Origin: Leptolyngbya sp. FACHB-8
Lineage (GTDB): Bacteria; Cyanobacteriota; Cyanobacteriia; Elainellales; Elainellaceae
Reading direction: 5' to 3'
Length of the DNA stretch: 64,000 nucleotides
NCBI RefSeq assembly: GCF_014695575.1
Contig: NZ_JACJOO010000015.1
Coordinates: 124,001-188,000, forward strand
The first letter of the stretch is position 1; each line of letters begins with the position of its first letter. The position numbers were made by a program, and so were the translations under genes. Below are positions 1 through 9,530 of this stretch, piece by piece. The notes beneath the pieces are model-generated. The model did no database searches and was not told the DNA's origin. It saw only the letters and a program-made list of their open reading frames with translations.

Positions 1-31
1 CCTTAGATTCATACATTAAGGAAGAGCACTC

Positions 32-247
32 ATGGTTCAACGTGGTTCTAAAGTACGCATCCTGCGTCCCGAATCCTACTGGTTCCAGGACACAGGTGTT
101 GTGGCCTCCATTGACCAAAGCGGCATTAAGTACCCCGTGATCGTTCGTTTTGAAAAAGTCAATTATGCCGGTGTGAACACCAACAACTTTGCCCTCAGTG
201 AAGTTGTTGAAGTGGAAGCACCTAAGAAAGCTCCTGCCAAGAGCTAA
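32..247 (+). CDS. psaE: Photosystem I reaction centre subunit IV (PsaE)
   Basis: This 71-residue protein is the stromal PsaE subunit of photosystem I. PsaE has an SH3-like fold and helps dock ferredoxin and flavodoxin to the acceptor side. The start [17 protein letters not shown] and the central segment with [17 protein letters not shown] are the conserved core. The Lys/Ala/Pro-rich tail after about residue 62 is the usual variable C-terminus. The ATG follows AGGAAGAG at suitable spacing. The gene stands alone, with a terminator-like hairpin just downstream. Its promoter lies outside the window. Confidence 0.97.
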   Translation: MVQRGSKVRILRPESYWFQDTGVVASIDQSGIKYPVIVRFEKVNYAGVNTNNFALSEVVEVEAPKKAPAKS

Positions 248-277
248 TCGGCTCGTTGTTTTTTCAATACAACTAAC

Positions 278-325
278 CAAGGGGGACAGAGCTGGGCTAA
301 CCACTTCTGTGCCCCTTTGTTTTTG
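278..325 (+). terminator. Probable intrinsic terminator of psaE
   Basis: CAAGGGG(G)ACAGAG pairs with TTCTGTGCCCCTTTG, and a T-rich stretch follows. It starts 31 bases after the psaE stop codon. Confidence 0.6.
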
Positions 326-352
326 AAATGTGCTTATCCTAGCGTTAGAACC

Positions 353-484
353 CAGCAATTCTCGGTATGGAATCAGACCCGAAAACTGCTTGCCTTCGGC
401 AAGCAGTTTTCGGGCTTCAAAGCCAAGATTGCGCGCCCGACAGGCGCGCAATCTTGGCTTTGAAGCTCATAATGAGAATTGCTG
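353..484. repeat. Family A palindromic element, copy 1 (two hairpins)
   Basis: The element is bounded by CAGCAATTCTC at the left and its exact complement GAGAATTGCTG at the right. Inside are two near-perfect hairpins, at 378-414 (loop TTCG-type) and 415-465. The same ends recur near 14.6 kb and 52 kb. No ORF is present, so it looks like a non-autonomous MITE-like element. It fills the gap between psaE and the sulfotransferase gene together with the terminator. No clear target duplication is visible for this copy. Confidence 0.7.
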
Positions 485-590
485 GGAAGTCTACGGTTGG
501 AATTAGGGTTAACGGCGGTGTGATATAGTTTGGGGAACATTGGGGCCAGTTGGCTAATCCATGTGATCTAATAGCTTTCCACGGTTTTTC

Positions 591-1493
591 ATGCACGATT
601 CCTCAGCGCCGCCGTCCGGCCAACGCACAGAACCCATCATTTTTTTTGTGCACATTCCTAAAACGGCCGGAACTACGCTCGGATCCATTATGGTTCGGCA
701 GTATGGTCGAAAAAATATCTTTGCCTGCCATCCGGACCCTAGCGTTGTTGGGAAAACCCCTGAAGATTTCAAGCAAATGCCTGCTGAGGAACGCCTGCGG
801 TACCGGGTCGTACGGGGGCATTTTGGCTATGGCATGCATGAAACCATTGGTGAGCCTGCCATCTATGTGACCGTACTACGTGATCCTCTTGACCGCGCCG
901 TGTCGCATTATCATTACGCGCGAAAGCGGAAGGATCACTACCTGCACAAGCAGATCATGTCCCAGAATCTCGGGCTCAAAGAGTATGTCGTTAATGGCAT
1001 TTCTCTGGAGATGGACAACGGTCAAACTCGTATGCTGGTTGGGCCGGAAGGCGATACAACGCCTTTTGGACAATGCCCTCCTGAGTTTTTAGAGCGGGCC
1101 AAGCAAAACCTGCGAGAACACTTCGCTGTGGTGGGTACCTCTGAGCGGTTTGACGAAACCCTCATTGTTGCCAAAGAAATTATGGGATGGTCGATGCCCC
1201 TCTACATGAGCTGGAACGTCAGCCATAACCGCATGAAACGGGAAGATGTGCCACTGGATGTGGCGGAGGCCATCTATAAGCACAATTCCATGGATGTGGA
1301 ACTTTACCGCTACGTCGATGAGTTGTTGGATGAGTTGATTGCTAAGCATGTGCCTTTCTTCAAGCTCAAACTCGCCTGGTTTCGCAGCTTGAATTGGCTG
1401 TATACTCGATTCTTCAAGTTCAGTCGCTCCTTTCCAAAAGACTGGCAGGAAAAACTCGATCGCAATTTCTTCAAACTCGTTTGGGAAGACTAG
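591..1493 (+). CDS. Sulfotransferase family protein
   Basis: This 300-residue protein resembles the Sulfotransfer_2 family, which moves sulfate from PAPS to carbohydrates or other acceptors. The 5'-phosphosulfate loop is HIPKTAGTTLGS (residues 21-32). The 3'-phosphate region is VTVLRDPLDRAVSHY (about 93-107), with the expected Arg and Ser. No signal peptide or membrane helix is seen, so the protein should be cytosolic. The acceptor cannot be inferred; cyanobacterial relatives are often linked to surface polysaccharides. The gene is isolated. Its TAG stop is part of the CTAG target duplication of the repeat that follows immediately. Confidence 0.85.
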   Translation: MHDSSAPPSGQRTEPIIFFVHIPKTAGTTLGSIMVRQYGRKNIFACHPDPSVVGKTPEDFKQMPAEERLRYRVVRGHFGYGMHETIGEPAIYVTVLRDPLDRAVSHYHYARKRKDHYLHKQIMSQNLGLKEYVVNGISLEMDNGQTRMLVGPEGDTTPFGQCPPEFLERAKQNLREHFAVVGTSERFDETLIVAKEIMGWSMPLYMSWNVSHNRMKREDVPLDVAEAIYKHNSMDVELYRYVDELLDELIAKHVPFFKLKLAWFRSLNWLYTRFFKFSRSFPKDWQEKLDRNFFKLVWED

Positions 1494-1584
1494 TACGCTG
1501 AGGCAGAAATCCATCACCTATGTTTTGCGTGGGGTGCTTCGCACCCCACGCAAAACATAGGTTGCGAACTTAGGCCGCAGCCTA
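1494..1584. repeat. Family I element with CTAG target duplication at the sulfotransferase stop
   Basis: Imperfect ends TACGCTGAGGC and GCCGCAGCCTA (9 of 11 paired) enclose a long hairpin at about 1516-1562 built on ATGTTTTGCGTGGGGTGC. CTAG lies directly on both sides (1490-1493 and 1585-1588). The left CTAG contains the TAG stop of the sulfotransferase gene. The hairpin could also act as a terminator. Confidence 0.65.
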
Positions 1585-1602
1585 CTAGCCTTAATTGCTT
1601 GT

Positions 1603-1644
1603 GACAGAGCCTCTTGTAGAAAAATTTCTGCAAGAGGCTCTGTC
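1603..1644. repeat. Intergenic hairpin
   Basis: GACAGAGCCTCTTG at 1603-1616 pairs perfectly with CAAGAGGCTCTGTC at 1631-1644. It lies between the family I element and prfC. It may be a terminator or an element remnant. Confidence 0.5.
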
Positions 1645-1750
1645 TAATAAATTAATGGCAGATAAAGTCCATAACTGTCAGCAAATTCAGCCACTTCCTA
1701 TAATGTAGGGTGGAGTCTTAGCGTCTCCTTACTTTTTCACTGTCGTTACC

Positions 1751-3379
1751 ATGACCACCGAACTCCAGACTGAGATTGCCTCCGCCGTTGAGCAGCGTCG
1801 GAATTTTGCCATCATCTCTCACCCAGACGCTGGTAAAACAACCCTTACGGAAAAACTGCTGCTATACGGAGGGGCCATTCACGAAGCCGGAGCGGTGAAA
1901 GCTCGTCGGGCACAACGTCATGCCACTTCCGACTGGATGGAGATGGAGCAGCAACGGGGTATTTCGATTACCTCTACCGTGTTGCAGTTTGAGTATGGCG
2001 GTTACAACATTAACCTGCTCGATACTCCCGGTCACCAAGATTTTAGCGAAGACACTTACCGTACCCTGGCCGCCGCCGATAACGCGGTGATGCTGGAAGA
2101 CGCCGCCAAAGGTTTAGAACCTCAAACCCGCAAACTGTTTGAAGTGTGTCGTATGCGGGGTATCCCCATCTTCACCTTCTTCAACAAGCTCGACCGTCCG
2201 GGGCGTGACCCCTTTGAGCTGATGGATGAGATTGAGCAGGAGTTGGGGCTGGCGACCTACGCCGTCAACTGGCCGATTGGGATGGGCGATCGCTTCAAAG
2301 GCGTCTTCGATCGCCGCAAACGTCAGATCCACCTGTTTGAACGCAGCGCGCATGGTAGCCGCGAAGCTCTTGACACGGTTATTGATCTGGGCGACCCCCG
2401 GATTGAGGACCTGCTGGAGAAGGAGCTTTATCACCAGTTCAAAGAGGAATTGGAGTTACTGGAAGGGGTCGGAACTGAGTTTGATCTAGAAAAGATTCAC
2501 GCTGGGGAACTTACTCCTATCTTCTTTGGTAGTGCCATGACCAACTTTGGGGTAGAGCTATTCCTGGAATCCTTCCTGGACTATGCTTTGAAACCGGCGC
2601 CACGGCGCAGTACCCGAGGAGATGTCGAACCCACGGAGCCAGACTTTTCGGGGTTTGTGTTCAAGTTGCAAGCCAACATGGATCCGAAACATCGCGATCG
2701 CATCGCCTTTATTCGAGTCTGCTCTGGCAAGTTTGAGAAAGACATGGTGGTTAAACACGCTCGTACGGGCAAGACCGTACGATTGTCTCACCCGCAAAAG
2801 CTCTTTGGCCAGGGGCGGCAATCTCTAGATGAAGCCTATCCCGGTGATGTAATTGGTTTAAACAACCCAGGGATGTTTGCTATTGGCGATACCATTTACG
2901 TCGGTTCCAAGCTGGAATTTGAAGGTATTCCCTCTTTCTCCCCGGAACTCTTTGCGTACCTGCGTAACCCCAACCCCTCGAAATTCAAGCAATTCCAAAA
3001 GGGCGTTACAGAGCTGCGCGAAGAGGGTGCGGTTCAAATTATGTACTCTACGGATGAGGCCAAACGAGAACCCATTCTTGCGGCCGTTGGGCAACTGCAA
3101 TTTGAAGTTGTCCAGTTTCGTCTACAAAATGAGTACGGCGTCGAGACACTGCTTGACCCGTTGCCCTTCAGTGTGGCCCGTTGGGTCGGCGGTGGTTGGG
3201 CCGCTATGGAGAAAGTAGGGCGTCTATTCAACACCGCGACGGTGAAGGATAGCTGGGGTCGCCCAGTGCTTCTATTCAAAAATGAATGGAACTGCCAACA
3301 AGTGGAAGGCGAGCACCCAATCCTAGACTTGCGACGGGTCGCGCCTGTGGTATCGGGACAAGAACCTGTTCAAGTTTGA
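1751..3379 (+). CDS. prfC: Peptide chain release factor 3
   Basis: This 542-residue translational GTPase (RF3) recycles class I release factors from the ribosome after termination. The P-loop SHPDAGKTT lies near residues 23-31, the switch II motif is [20 protein letters not shown], and NKLD supplies the guanine-specificity motif. Length and domain order match RF3: G domain, a beta-barrel domain, then a C-terminal domain ending in the VARWVGGGW region. The ATG at 1751 gives the usual N-terminus. The gene appears monocistronic and is followed by a hairpin. Confidence 0.96.
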   Translation: MTTELQTEIASAVEQRRNFAIISHPDAGKTTLTEKLLLYGGAIHEAGAVKARRAQRHATSDWMEMEQQRGISITSTVLQFEYGGYNINLLDTPGHQDFSEDTYRTLAAADNAVMLEDAAKGLEPQTRKLFEVCRMRGIPIFTFFNKLDRPGRDPFELMDEIEQELGLATYAVNWPIGMGDRFKGVFDRRKRQIHLFERSAHGSREALDTVIDLGDPRIEDLLEKELYHQFKEELELLEGVGTEFDLEKIHAGELTPIFFGSAMTNFGVELFLESFLDYALKPAPRRSTRGDVEPTEPDFSGFVFKLQANMDPKHRDRIAFIRVCSGKFEKDMVVKHARTGKTVRLSHPQKLFGQGRQSLDEAYPGDVIGLNNPGMFAIGDTIYVGSKLEFEGIPSFSPELFAYLRNPNPSKFKQFQKGVTELREEGAVQIMYSTDEAKREPILAAVGQLQFEVVQFRLQNEYGVETLLDPLPFSVARWVGGGWAAMEKVGRLFNTATVKDSWGRPVLLFKNEWNCQQVEGEHPILDLRRVAPVVSGQEPVQV

Positions 3380-3408
3380 GACAGGTTTCTTGCAAACGCT
3401 GAAGTGCC

Positions 3409-3443
3409 CTGTTTTGATGTACGCGAGGCGTACGTCAAAACAG
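3409..3443. repeat. Intergenic hairpin downstream of prfC
   Basis: CTGTTTTGATGTACGC pairs with GCGTACGTCAAAACAG around a GAG loop, with one mismatch. It may terminate prfC. The rest of 3380-3720 holds one HIP1 site and no gene that I can see. Confidence 0.5.
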
Positions 3444-3720
3444 AGCTTTGAGTGCTTGCAGCGTACGGCACAACCTTTTGAGACCTATGTTTAACGACAA
3501 CCACCTACTTGCCAAAAGGGGAGAGGTAAAGCAAAGCCTCATCTCTCCCTTCTTGATGCGGGCTTGATAAACCCTGCTATGCAAACTCTTGGCTGTTTTT
3601 GAATGCGTTGACCAGCCTCTACAAATAGATTTTTTATCGCTCTGGAGTATTCTTAGGGCGTACTGACGATCGGCGATCGCTGAACTATACTGGCTTTTTG
3701 AGGTACGCCACTTAGGGGAT

Positions 3721-6060
3721 ATGGTCGATCCGTCTGATTCATCTGCCAAACGTCGGTCTTCTCGGCCACATCGCCGACCGTCAGCTCTTAAAGCAGGGCT
3801 TGTAGCTGTTCAGAAGAAGGAATACCGCGAAGCGATCGCTCTACTGCAAGGGGTCGCCCAGGGAGCACGGGACCCCGACAGCCAGGTCAAAGCACAAGTG
3901 GGTTTAGTGAAAGCCTACGCCGGTCTGGGGCGTACACAGGAGGCCGTTACACTTTGCGAACAATTGACGGCGCATCCCAACCCCTCGGTGTACCAGTGGG
4001 CAAACCAGATGCTCCGGCAACTTCAGGGTACTGCACGAGATAAGGGAACTGCTACTACTTCCAATACCGCACTAGATGACGACTTGGCCGCAGGGTTAAC
4101 AATACGGCGTTCAACCTCCTCACCTAAAACTGTGCAACCAACGGGTATACCGACTTCGGTGCCCAAGACGGTGCAACAAACCAGAGTACCAACCTCGGTG
4201 CCCAAGACGGTGCATGCCAAGGTTGCAAGTGTCACTACCTCAACCCCAACCATCCCCCCTCGGTATCCCGGCTCTACATCATCCGATTCCTTCTGGCGGC
4301 AAGCAGGCCGCGCTCAGCAGAAGAGTTCTTTAGGGAATATTGACCAGGCAAAGTTATGGGTATTGGAAGCGGTTACTTTAGTGGGGCTTGTCGTCTGGCT
4401 CATTGCGCTGGTTCATTTCCTCCAGAGCATTTATAACGGCATCATCAACCGTATGGCCTTTGGCGACTTTAGCCTCCGAGGATGGGTCAATGATACCGAT
4501 CCACGCTGGGTCGTATTTCCCCTGGTGGCGATCGCTCTCCTCTCGTCCTTCTGGGCTCTCCGGTTCCAGTTGAGACAAACAAAGGGGCTCAAACCTTTGA
4601 CGTTCGAGGAGCTGAAGCAGTACAGCCCGGAAGCTGGCCAGGTATTGCAGACGTTTGCCAGACAACGACGGTCTTTAACTCCCACTCTTGGCTATCTTAC
4701 GGATTCTGTACCCGTTAGTTTTACCTATGGCGGCTTTTGGTCGAAAAAAGCTCAGTTAGTGCTCAGTCGGGGGCTACTTGAGCAGTTAAGTGAGGAAGAA
4801 ATTGCGGCTGTAGTGGCAGCGGAACTGGCTCATTTGCGATTTCGAGATGCAGCCGTGTTGTCAGCGCTGGTTACCCTGGCCCAGATTCCTTTTGGTATTT
4901 ACTGGATAGTGGCGCAATGGGGCAATCGACGTAGCAATGTAATTTTGAAGGGGCTGGCTGTTGTCATTTCGGTTGTGAGCTATGGCATTTTTTGGAGCAT
5001 TCGCTTGACCGGCCTGTGGCTATCTCGAATGCGGTTGTTCTATAGCGATCGCATTGCTTCTGAGATGACAAGTAACCCCAATGCCCTCACGCGGGCTCTG
5101 CTGAAAATGGCAATTGGTACTGCCAAGGAGGTCGAACATCAGGGTCAAACCCCGGCATTCCTAGAGCAATTTGATCTGCTTTCCCCCATTGGTGTTCAGT
5201 CAGCCCTGACCCTTGGGAGCCTGTATCCAACCTATCCAGGCGCTGCACTCCTGGAGTGGGATCGCAGCAATCCTTTCCGTCGCTGGCTTGCAATGCGGGA
5301 TTCCCACCCACCTTTGGGCGATCGTCTCTACATCTTGGCTCGCTATGCTCAGCGCTGGGGGATTGATGCTGAAGTGGAGTTTTCTCCACTAACACGTCCG
5401 TCCCGGCCTACCCCTCAAGAATGGCAACCGATGGCACTTCAAGCCCTGCCTGCGTTGGGTCTGTTGATAGGGCTCATGGTGGGACAGGGGCTGTGGTGGT
5501 TTGGTTTGATGGCGGACCGCATGGGTTGGCTTTCCTTTGACTGGTTCCGCAGTGATTTTATCCATATGGTTAGCCTGTGCATTGGCTTTGGCATCACCAC
5601 ATTCCTGCGAATTAATCCCTTTTTCCCTGAAATCAAACGTCCGAACGACGTACCACTGGGCAATCTGCCTGAGCTGCTTTCTCCTCCTGGAGCCCTTCCA
5701 GCCAATGCTAAGGCTGTGCGCTTTCAGGGAACGTTGCTGGGGCGTCGTGGCGTTGCTAATGCTATAGGCCAGGATTTAATTCTAAAAACTGATGCAGGTT
5801 TACTGCGGCTGCACTTTTTGCCTGCTATTACGTCTAAGCAAAACCCACTGGCAGGTTGGCGCCAGTTGCAGGATTTTCTACATTGCTCTGTGATGGCAAC
5901 CGGCTGGTTTCGTCGGGGTGTTACTCCCTGGTTAGATCTGGATGTCCTACAGTCCCAGAGCAGCAAGCCACTTCGGGCCGGGCACCCACTCTGGTCTACT
6001 GTTTTGGCCGGTTTACTTATCCTGTGGAGCTGCTACACCATCGTTCATGGTGATCTGTAG
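3721..6060 (+). CDS. M48-like membrane protein with degenerate zinc site
   Basis: This 779-residue protein has a TPR-like helical N-terminus (about 20-105), a Pro/Thr-rich linker, several membrane helices (the first around 215-245), and an M48 peptidase-like core. The core context LSEEEIAAVVAAELAHLRFRD is typical of M48, where the zinc motif HExxH sits, but here the motif reads AELAH (residues 367-371), so the first His is Ala. The downstream M48 segment that normally supplies a zinc-binding Glu reads RLFYSDRIASEMT, with Leu439 at the Glu position and Asp443 kept. Both changes argue for a catalytically dead protein. A C-terminal membrane part with an OB-like stretch follows. The gene stands alone. 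ATG at 3721 is preceded by AGGGGAT. Confidence 0.8.
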   Translation: MVDPSDSSAKRRSSRPHRRPSALKAGLVAVQKKEYREAIALLQGVAQGARDPDSQVKAQVGLVKAYAGLGRTQEAVTLCEQLTAHPNPSVYQWANQMLRQLQGTARDKGTATTSNTALDDDLAAGLTIRRSTSSPKTVQPTGIPTSVPKTVQQTRVPTSVPKTVHAKVASVTTSTPTIPPRYPGSTSSDSFWRQAGRAQQKSSLGNIDQAKLWVLEAVTLVGLVVWLIALVHFLQSIYNGIINRMAFGDFSLRGWVNDTDPRWVVFPLVAIALLSSFWALRFQLRQTKGLKPLTFEELKQYSPEAGQVLQTFARQRRSLTPTLGYLTDSVPVSFTYGGFWSKKAQLVLSRGLLEQLSEEEIAAVVAAELAHLRFRDAAVLSALVTLAQIPFGIYWIVAQWGNRRSNVILKGLAVVISVVSYGIFWSIRLTGLWLSRMRLFYSDRIASEMTSNPNALTRALLKMAIGTAKEVEHQGQTPAFLEQFDLLSPIGVQSALTLGSLYPTYPGAALLEWDRSNPFRRWLAMRDSHPPLGDRLYILARYAQRWGIDAEVEFSPLTRPSRPTPQEWQPMALQALPALGLLIGLMVGQGLWWFGLMADRMGWLSFDWFRSDFIHMVSLCIGFGITTFLRINPFFPEIKRPNDVPLGNLPELLSPPGALPANAKAVRFQGTLLGRRGVANAIGQDLILKTDAGLLRLHFLPAITSKQNPLAGWRQLQDFLHCSVMATGWFRRGVTPWLDLDVLQSQSSKPLRAGHPLWSTVLAGLLILWSCYTIVHGDL
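4123..4215 (+). repeat. 39-base in-frame tandem repeat
   Basis: About 2.4 copies of a 39-base unit encode PKTVQPTGIPTSV, then PKTVQQTRVPTSV, then PKTVH. The repeat lies in the linker between the TPR-like and membrane parts of the M48-like protein. Confidence 0.85.
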
Positions 6061-6087
6061 AGGTAATCCTACTCCCAGGCTGAAAAC

Positions 6088-6136
6088 CCAATTTTGTTAA
6101 TATGGCGAGCGAAGTCCACCATATTAACAAAACTGG
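6088..6136. repeat. Intergenic hairpin
   Basis: CCCAATTTTGTTAATATGG pairs with CCATATTAACAAAACTGGG. It lies between the convergent M48-like and Tab2 genes and could serve as a terminator. Confidence 0.55.
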
Positions 6137-6187
6137 GATTCACCCGCTCTGTAGTACCTATGTGCGAATGCGTTAAGTCTAGAAATG

Positions 6188-6218
6188 GTGATGTGGGGCA
6201 CTTCGTGCCCCACATCAC
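6188..6218. repeat. Perfect 14-bp hairpin downstream of the Tab2 gene
   Basis: GTGATGTGGGGCAC and GTGCCCCACATCAC surround a 3-base loop. It is followed by CGCACAGCGCTATAT, which resembles the ends of other AGCGCT-type repeats at 43.9, 52.0 and 55.7 kb. Confidence 0.5.
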
Positions 6219-6248
6219 TGTACTGAATCAACGCGCACAGCGCTATAT

Positions 6249-7085
6249 CTAAACCTTCTGCAACAGCCACAAACCGCTATAGGTTACTCCCGAGTCATCG
6301 GGTTGTACCAGTAAGAAGTGTAATCCTTGAGCTTTTGTCTGTCGCTCTTGAAAACTTTTAGCAGCAGCTTGTACATCGGGATCCTCGAACGTGGCCAAGA
6401 CCCAGCGATCGGCTAACCCAGCATCCAGAATCAGACCATCTGGAGATCCAGGAATGTAAGACAAAAATGCTGGTTTGATAGAACCGAGCCATTGCGCCAA
6501 CCGCATTGAAACCCGTCCCCCATCAATAATGACTCCAGGGATAGCCAGCGTCGAAGCAAGACCCAGATTGGCTGGCATCAAATCCTTTGGCATGGAGAAG
6601 ATGGGAATGGGCTTGGCTGCAAAAGCGGGTTCGAGATCGGCCGCAGCGATCGACCCAAAACGCCAGCGATCGCCCCACAAGGTTTCAGGTACCGGCACTG
6701 GCGGCGGCATCTCAAGAGCTAAGGGATCATATGCCTGCCCTGTATATCCTGGCATCTGTACATAATCTGCTGCTCGCCTTTGTAGAAGCTGCTTTAGAAC
6801 GGGTACATGGCGAGTCGCCTCAACCTCAATACCCAAGCGCTGAGCTGCTTCAGTCACCAAACTCAATGCTTGGGGGCGAAATACTTGTAATTTTTCAGGC
6901 AGTTTACCCCCTGCCATATATTGCAACTGTTGGGCGATCCAGGCCGCATTTGCTTCTTGTTGGGGGCATAGGGATAGTCCTCCAAAATCCGCCCCTGTCG
7001 CTTCGCAAACTACCAGTTCCCAAAGAGATTGCCCAGCTTCATCCTGCAACGGTCGTCGATAAAAATCCACTTGCCAAACGGTCAT
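6249..7085 (-). CDS. Tab2/Atab2 family RNA-binding protein
   Basis: This 278-residue protein belongs to the Tab2 family. In chloroplasts and cyanobacteria, Tab2 proteins bind RNA and promote translation or assembly of photosystem I subunits. Family marks are the start MTVWQVDFYRRPLQDEAG, the WELVVCE segment, and the end SGLWLLQKV. The ATG at 7085 is preceded by GGAAG at good spacing. An ATG 12 bases upstream has no such site, so I prefer 7085. The product should be soluble. It is transcribed alone. Confidence 0.9.
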   Translation of the reverse strand: MTVWQVDFYRRPLQDEAGQSLWELVVCEATGADFGGLSLCPQQEANAAWIAQQLQYMAGGKLPEKLQVFRPQALSLVTEAAQRLGIEVEATRHVPVLKQLLQRRAADYVQMPGYTGQAYDPLALEMPPPVPVPETLWGDRWRFGSIAAADLEPAFAAKPIPIFSMPKDLMPANLGLASTLAIPGVIIDGGRVSMRLAQWLGSIKPAFLSYIPGSPDGLILDAGLADRWVLATFEDPDVQAAAKSFQERQTKAQGLHFLLVQPDDSGVTYSGLWLLQKV

Positions 7086-7109
7086 AGCTGCTTCCATCCA
7101 GGGGAGTTT

Positions 7110-7212
7110 ATATCATGTCGGGTTAAATGTTTATGATGAAAAATGGCGCGGCGCAAAGCGCCGCGCCACTTTTCATCATAAACATTTAACTTTAATTGGT
7201 ATTACCCGATAA
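7110..7212. repeat. Family D element, copy 1
   Basis: A long hairpin (7122-7190) starts GTTAAATGTTTATGATG and closes CATCATAAACATTTAAC, with a GC-rich tip. It is framed by ATATCATGTCGG at the left and TACCCGAT at the right. A second copy with the same left end is at 61.2 kb but has a different stem sequence. Confidence 0.65.
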
Positions 7213-7373
7213 ATTATCTCAAGGGAACGGGAGGATGAAGATTCACCCTCCCGTTTTAGAAGAATTTAGATGTCTACTAGGCCATGCTTGCTAGTTGCGT
7301 GAAGCGTTGTTTTTAAGCGCGAAGCGTCTGAAAACAACGTTGTAGAACCGGCTCTGGAATCACCAATTGTCTG

Positions 7374-7440
7374 GGGTGCATCCCACTTTTGTAAGTGAAG
7401 CGGGCGAAGCCCGCTTCACTTACAAAAGTGGGATGCACCC
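7374..7440. repeat. Perfect 32-bp hairpin next to the FAD oxidoreductase stop
   Basis: Bases 7374-7405 are the exact complement of 7409-7440 around a GAA loop. The stem begins GGGTGCATCCCACTTTTG. It ends 11 bases before the stop codon of the minus-strand FAD oxidoreductase gene, so it can act as its terminator or mRNA 3' end. The rest of 7213-7373 holds an imperfect hairpin near 7300-7345 (GTTGTTTTTAAGCGC type). Confidence 0.7.
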
Positions 7441-7451
7441 ATCGTCTCAAC

Positions 7452-9530
7452 CTACCAGGGACGCCATTCGTCCCAATTCAGATTAAAGATGGAGGTATTG
7501 GGGAACGCTGTCGGGTTGCCATTCCGCTGCAACATGGCTTGCAGTTCGGCCAGCTTCGGCTCTGGGCGGGGCAAATTATCGACCAATTCGTAGGGCAAGA
7601 TACCTTCGGAAAGCGCAAAGGATGCCGTTGTTCCCGCTGCTACGCCTGACGACCACTCAAAAGAATGAACGCGATAGGCCGCTGCTGCACTGTAGCTCGT
7701 GGCAATGTTCTTTCCGGCTACCAACATGTTGTCGATTTTTTGAGGAATCAGTGCAGACAATGGAATTTGAGCTGGATACGATGCCCCATGCGCTTGCCGA
7801 ACACCAGGCCGCTCAATGTTGCCGGGTGCTTCTGGCGGCCCATAGGCCATACAGGGGTGGAAGTCGATCGCGTATTGGGCAATGCCGACAGAATCCGGAT
7901 AAATAGTAGCCCGAGTGCGTCGCTGAATTTGCTCTGGGGGAGTTTGATTAAGAATAGCCGAGGTCGTCTCTAACCCTGCTAATCCAACCCATAGGCTCTG
8001 GTACTCCTGGGGCGATAGCGTGTTGCGGTAGTACTCATCCTGAAAGTTTGCCCAGGAAATGTCGATCTCGTTAATGGCAAAACCCTGATCATAGCCATAG
8101 GACGGACGACCAATGATGCGGCGCGACTCTCGAATATAGGGATATTTGGATAACCCATGTGCCGTCCCCATCGGTGAGCCAAAGCCTGACAGAAAGCGGT
8201 GGTTCGGAGCGGGTTGTTTCACGCCGTCTCCCAGTTGAGAATCCGTGTTGTCTGCCACGATCCAATAAAAGAAGCCGAGGGCCAGTTCTTCCCCAGAGCG
8301 CAAGGTTTCTGTCCGTAATCCACCCTGCCAACCACCCGGTTCTAGTTGGCCCTGGGCTTGAAGCTGATCGTGGGTCAGAATTAAGTTATCTTCGGAAGTA
8401 CCGGGGCGATAATCATTTCCCCACACCCAATTCTGCATAGAAATATCCCCGGGTTTGGGCCGGGATACCCCAAACACTTTCTCTGTAGAGCGCGGCTCTG
8501 GGCTCCAGATACGGCGATAGGTGAAGATCACATCCACATCTGCTAAGCGTGGGTTTGGATCGAAACCATAGTAGGGGCGATAACGCTGGTAGAAGCTAGG
8601 CTCTTCGTACTGCTGTGGCTCCTCCGTACGCTCCATGGCAAAGGTGTAGGTAAAGCCCTGGGTGCAGTAGGGATCTGCAGTCGTTGTTGGAGAAGATGGG
8701 TTGACTGAGGAGCGTGGATCAATCCCAACGCGATAGGGTACATCGGTGAGAGCGACCAGTTCCCCAGTCTCAGTAGCTTCAATGACGTACCAGGGCGCAG
8801 GTTGAGGCGCTGTCTCATCGTCGTCGGGTGGTTTGGGAACGAAGCGAATAACGGATTTGGAAAGGCGATCGCTATCCTCATACCGATACGCGTCCTGAAT
8901 CATAGAGGACAACGTTTCTGTGTTCAGCGGTGGTGTCCCAGGGGCAGGGGAGTGCTGAATAGCCGTTGCCGCCGTAATGAGATTACCTGCCGCGTTATAT
9001 TGCAGCTCTTTAATAACGGTTGAGGGAAATAACTTGAGTTCTCCATCCCCCTCATCCTCAGCTTCCTCTAACATGTCCCGCAGGATGTCTTGGGCATCGT
9101 GGGGCAAGAAGCAGGACAGGCTCACCCAGCAATCCCCCGGGTTACGAATCCCATAGTTTTTCTCAATGCGGCGACGAAACTCCAGATATCCTTGCGGAAA
9201 ATACAGCAGCTCCCGCTGCTTCCGGGATTCGTCCAGGGCTGACGTGCCCTGCGAGGTCAACTGCCCGCCAACCCAGTCGGTCAGTTCGGTCATACAGACC
9301 GTTCGTCCCATCTTTAAAGATTCAATGGCTGCACTCACTCCAGAAATTCCACCACCGACGATCAAGATTTCACACTCAACGGTTTGATCCGGGGTAGCGG
9401 TGGTAGTAGTGGAACGGGGCTGGGCCTGGGCGATCGCCACAGGCCAAATACTTAATCCGGACGCAGTCAGTATCGATCCCAGTACGGCTGAAAGGGACGA
9501 TGTAAAGCGTTTCTTGAACATGAAATTCAC
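7452..9530 (-). CDS. Exported FAD-dependent oxidoreductase
   Basis: This 692-residue protein has an N-terminal signal peptide (KKRF..., hydrophobic core, likely cleavage after AQA near residue 36). A Rossmann dinucleotide fold follows: ILIVGGGISGVSAAI, with GGGISG at 59-64. The body resembles the FAD_oxidored family (PF12831-like), with conserved GGQLTSQG and a C-terminal FAD-closing segment near DNMLVAGKNIATSYSAAAAYRVH. The substrate is unknown. FAD binding combined with a Sec-type signal is unusual, because folded flavoproteins usually need Tat or external FAD. An alternative start is Met4. The gene is alone between hairpin-rich gaps. Confidence 0.85.
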   Translation of the reverse strand: MNFMFKKRFTSSLSAVLGSILTASGLSIWPVAIAQAQPRSTTTTATPDQTVECEILIVGGGISGVSAAIESLKMGRTVCMTELTDWVGGQLTSQGTSALDESRKQRELLYFPQGYLEFRRRIEKNYGIRNPGDCWVSLSCFLPHDAQDILRDMLEEAEDEGDGELKLFPSTVIKELQYNAAGNLITAATAIQHSPAPGTPPLNTETLSSMIQDAYRYEDSDRLSKSVIRFVPKPPDDDETAPQPAPWYVIEATETGELVALTDVPYRVGIDPRSSVNPSSPTTTADPYCTQGFTYTFAMERTEEPQQYEEPSFYQRYRPYYGFDPNPRLADVDVIFTYRRIWSPEPRSTEKVFGVSRPKPGDISMQNWVWGNDYRPGTSEDNLILTHDQLQAQGQLEPGGWQGGLRTETLRSGEELALGFFYWIVADNTDSQLGDGVKQPAPNHRFLSGFGSPMGTAHGLSKYPYIRESRRIIGRPSYGYDQGFAINEIDISWANFQDEYYRNTLSPQEYQSLWVGLAGLETTSAILNQTPPEQIQRRTRATIYPDSVGIAQYAIDFHPCMAYGPPEAPGNIERPGVRQAHGASYPAQIPLSALIPQKIDNMLVAGKNIATSYSAAAAYRVHSFEWSSGVAAGTTASFALSEGILPYELVDNLPRPEPKLAELQAMLQRNGNPTAFPNTSIFNLNWDEWRPW

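Noticed and set aside
353..485. Possible CRISPR-like or structured ncRNA array in the hairpin-rich gaps
   Set aside because: The hairpins are single inverted repeats with different stems, not direct repeats with spacers. Element ends and target duplications explain them better.
1089..1517. 142-residue minus-strand open frame within the sulfotransferase gene
   Set aside because: It is fully antisense to a recognised gene, with no own ribosome site or family match.
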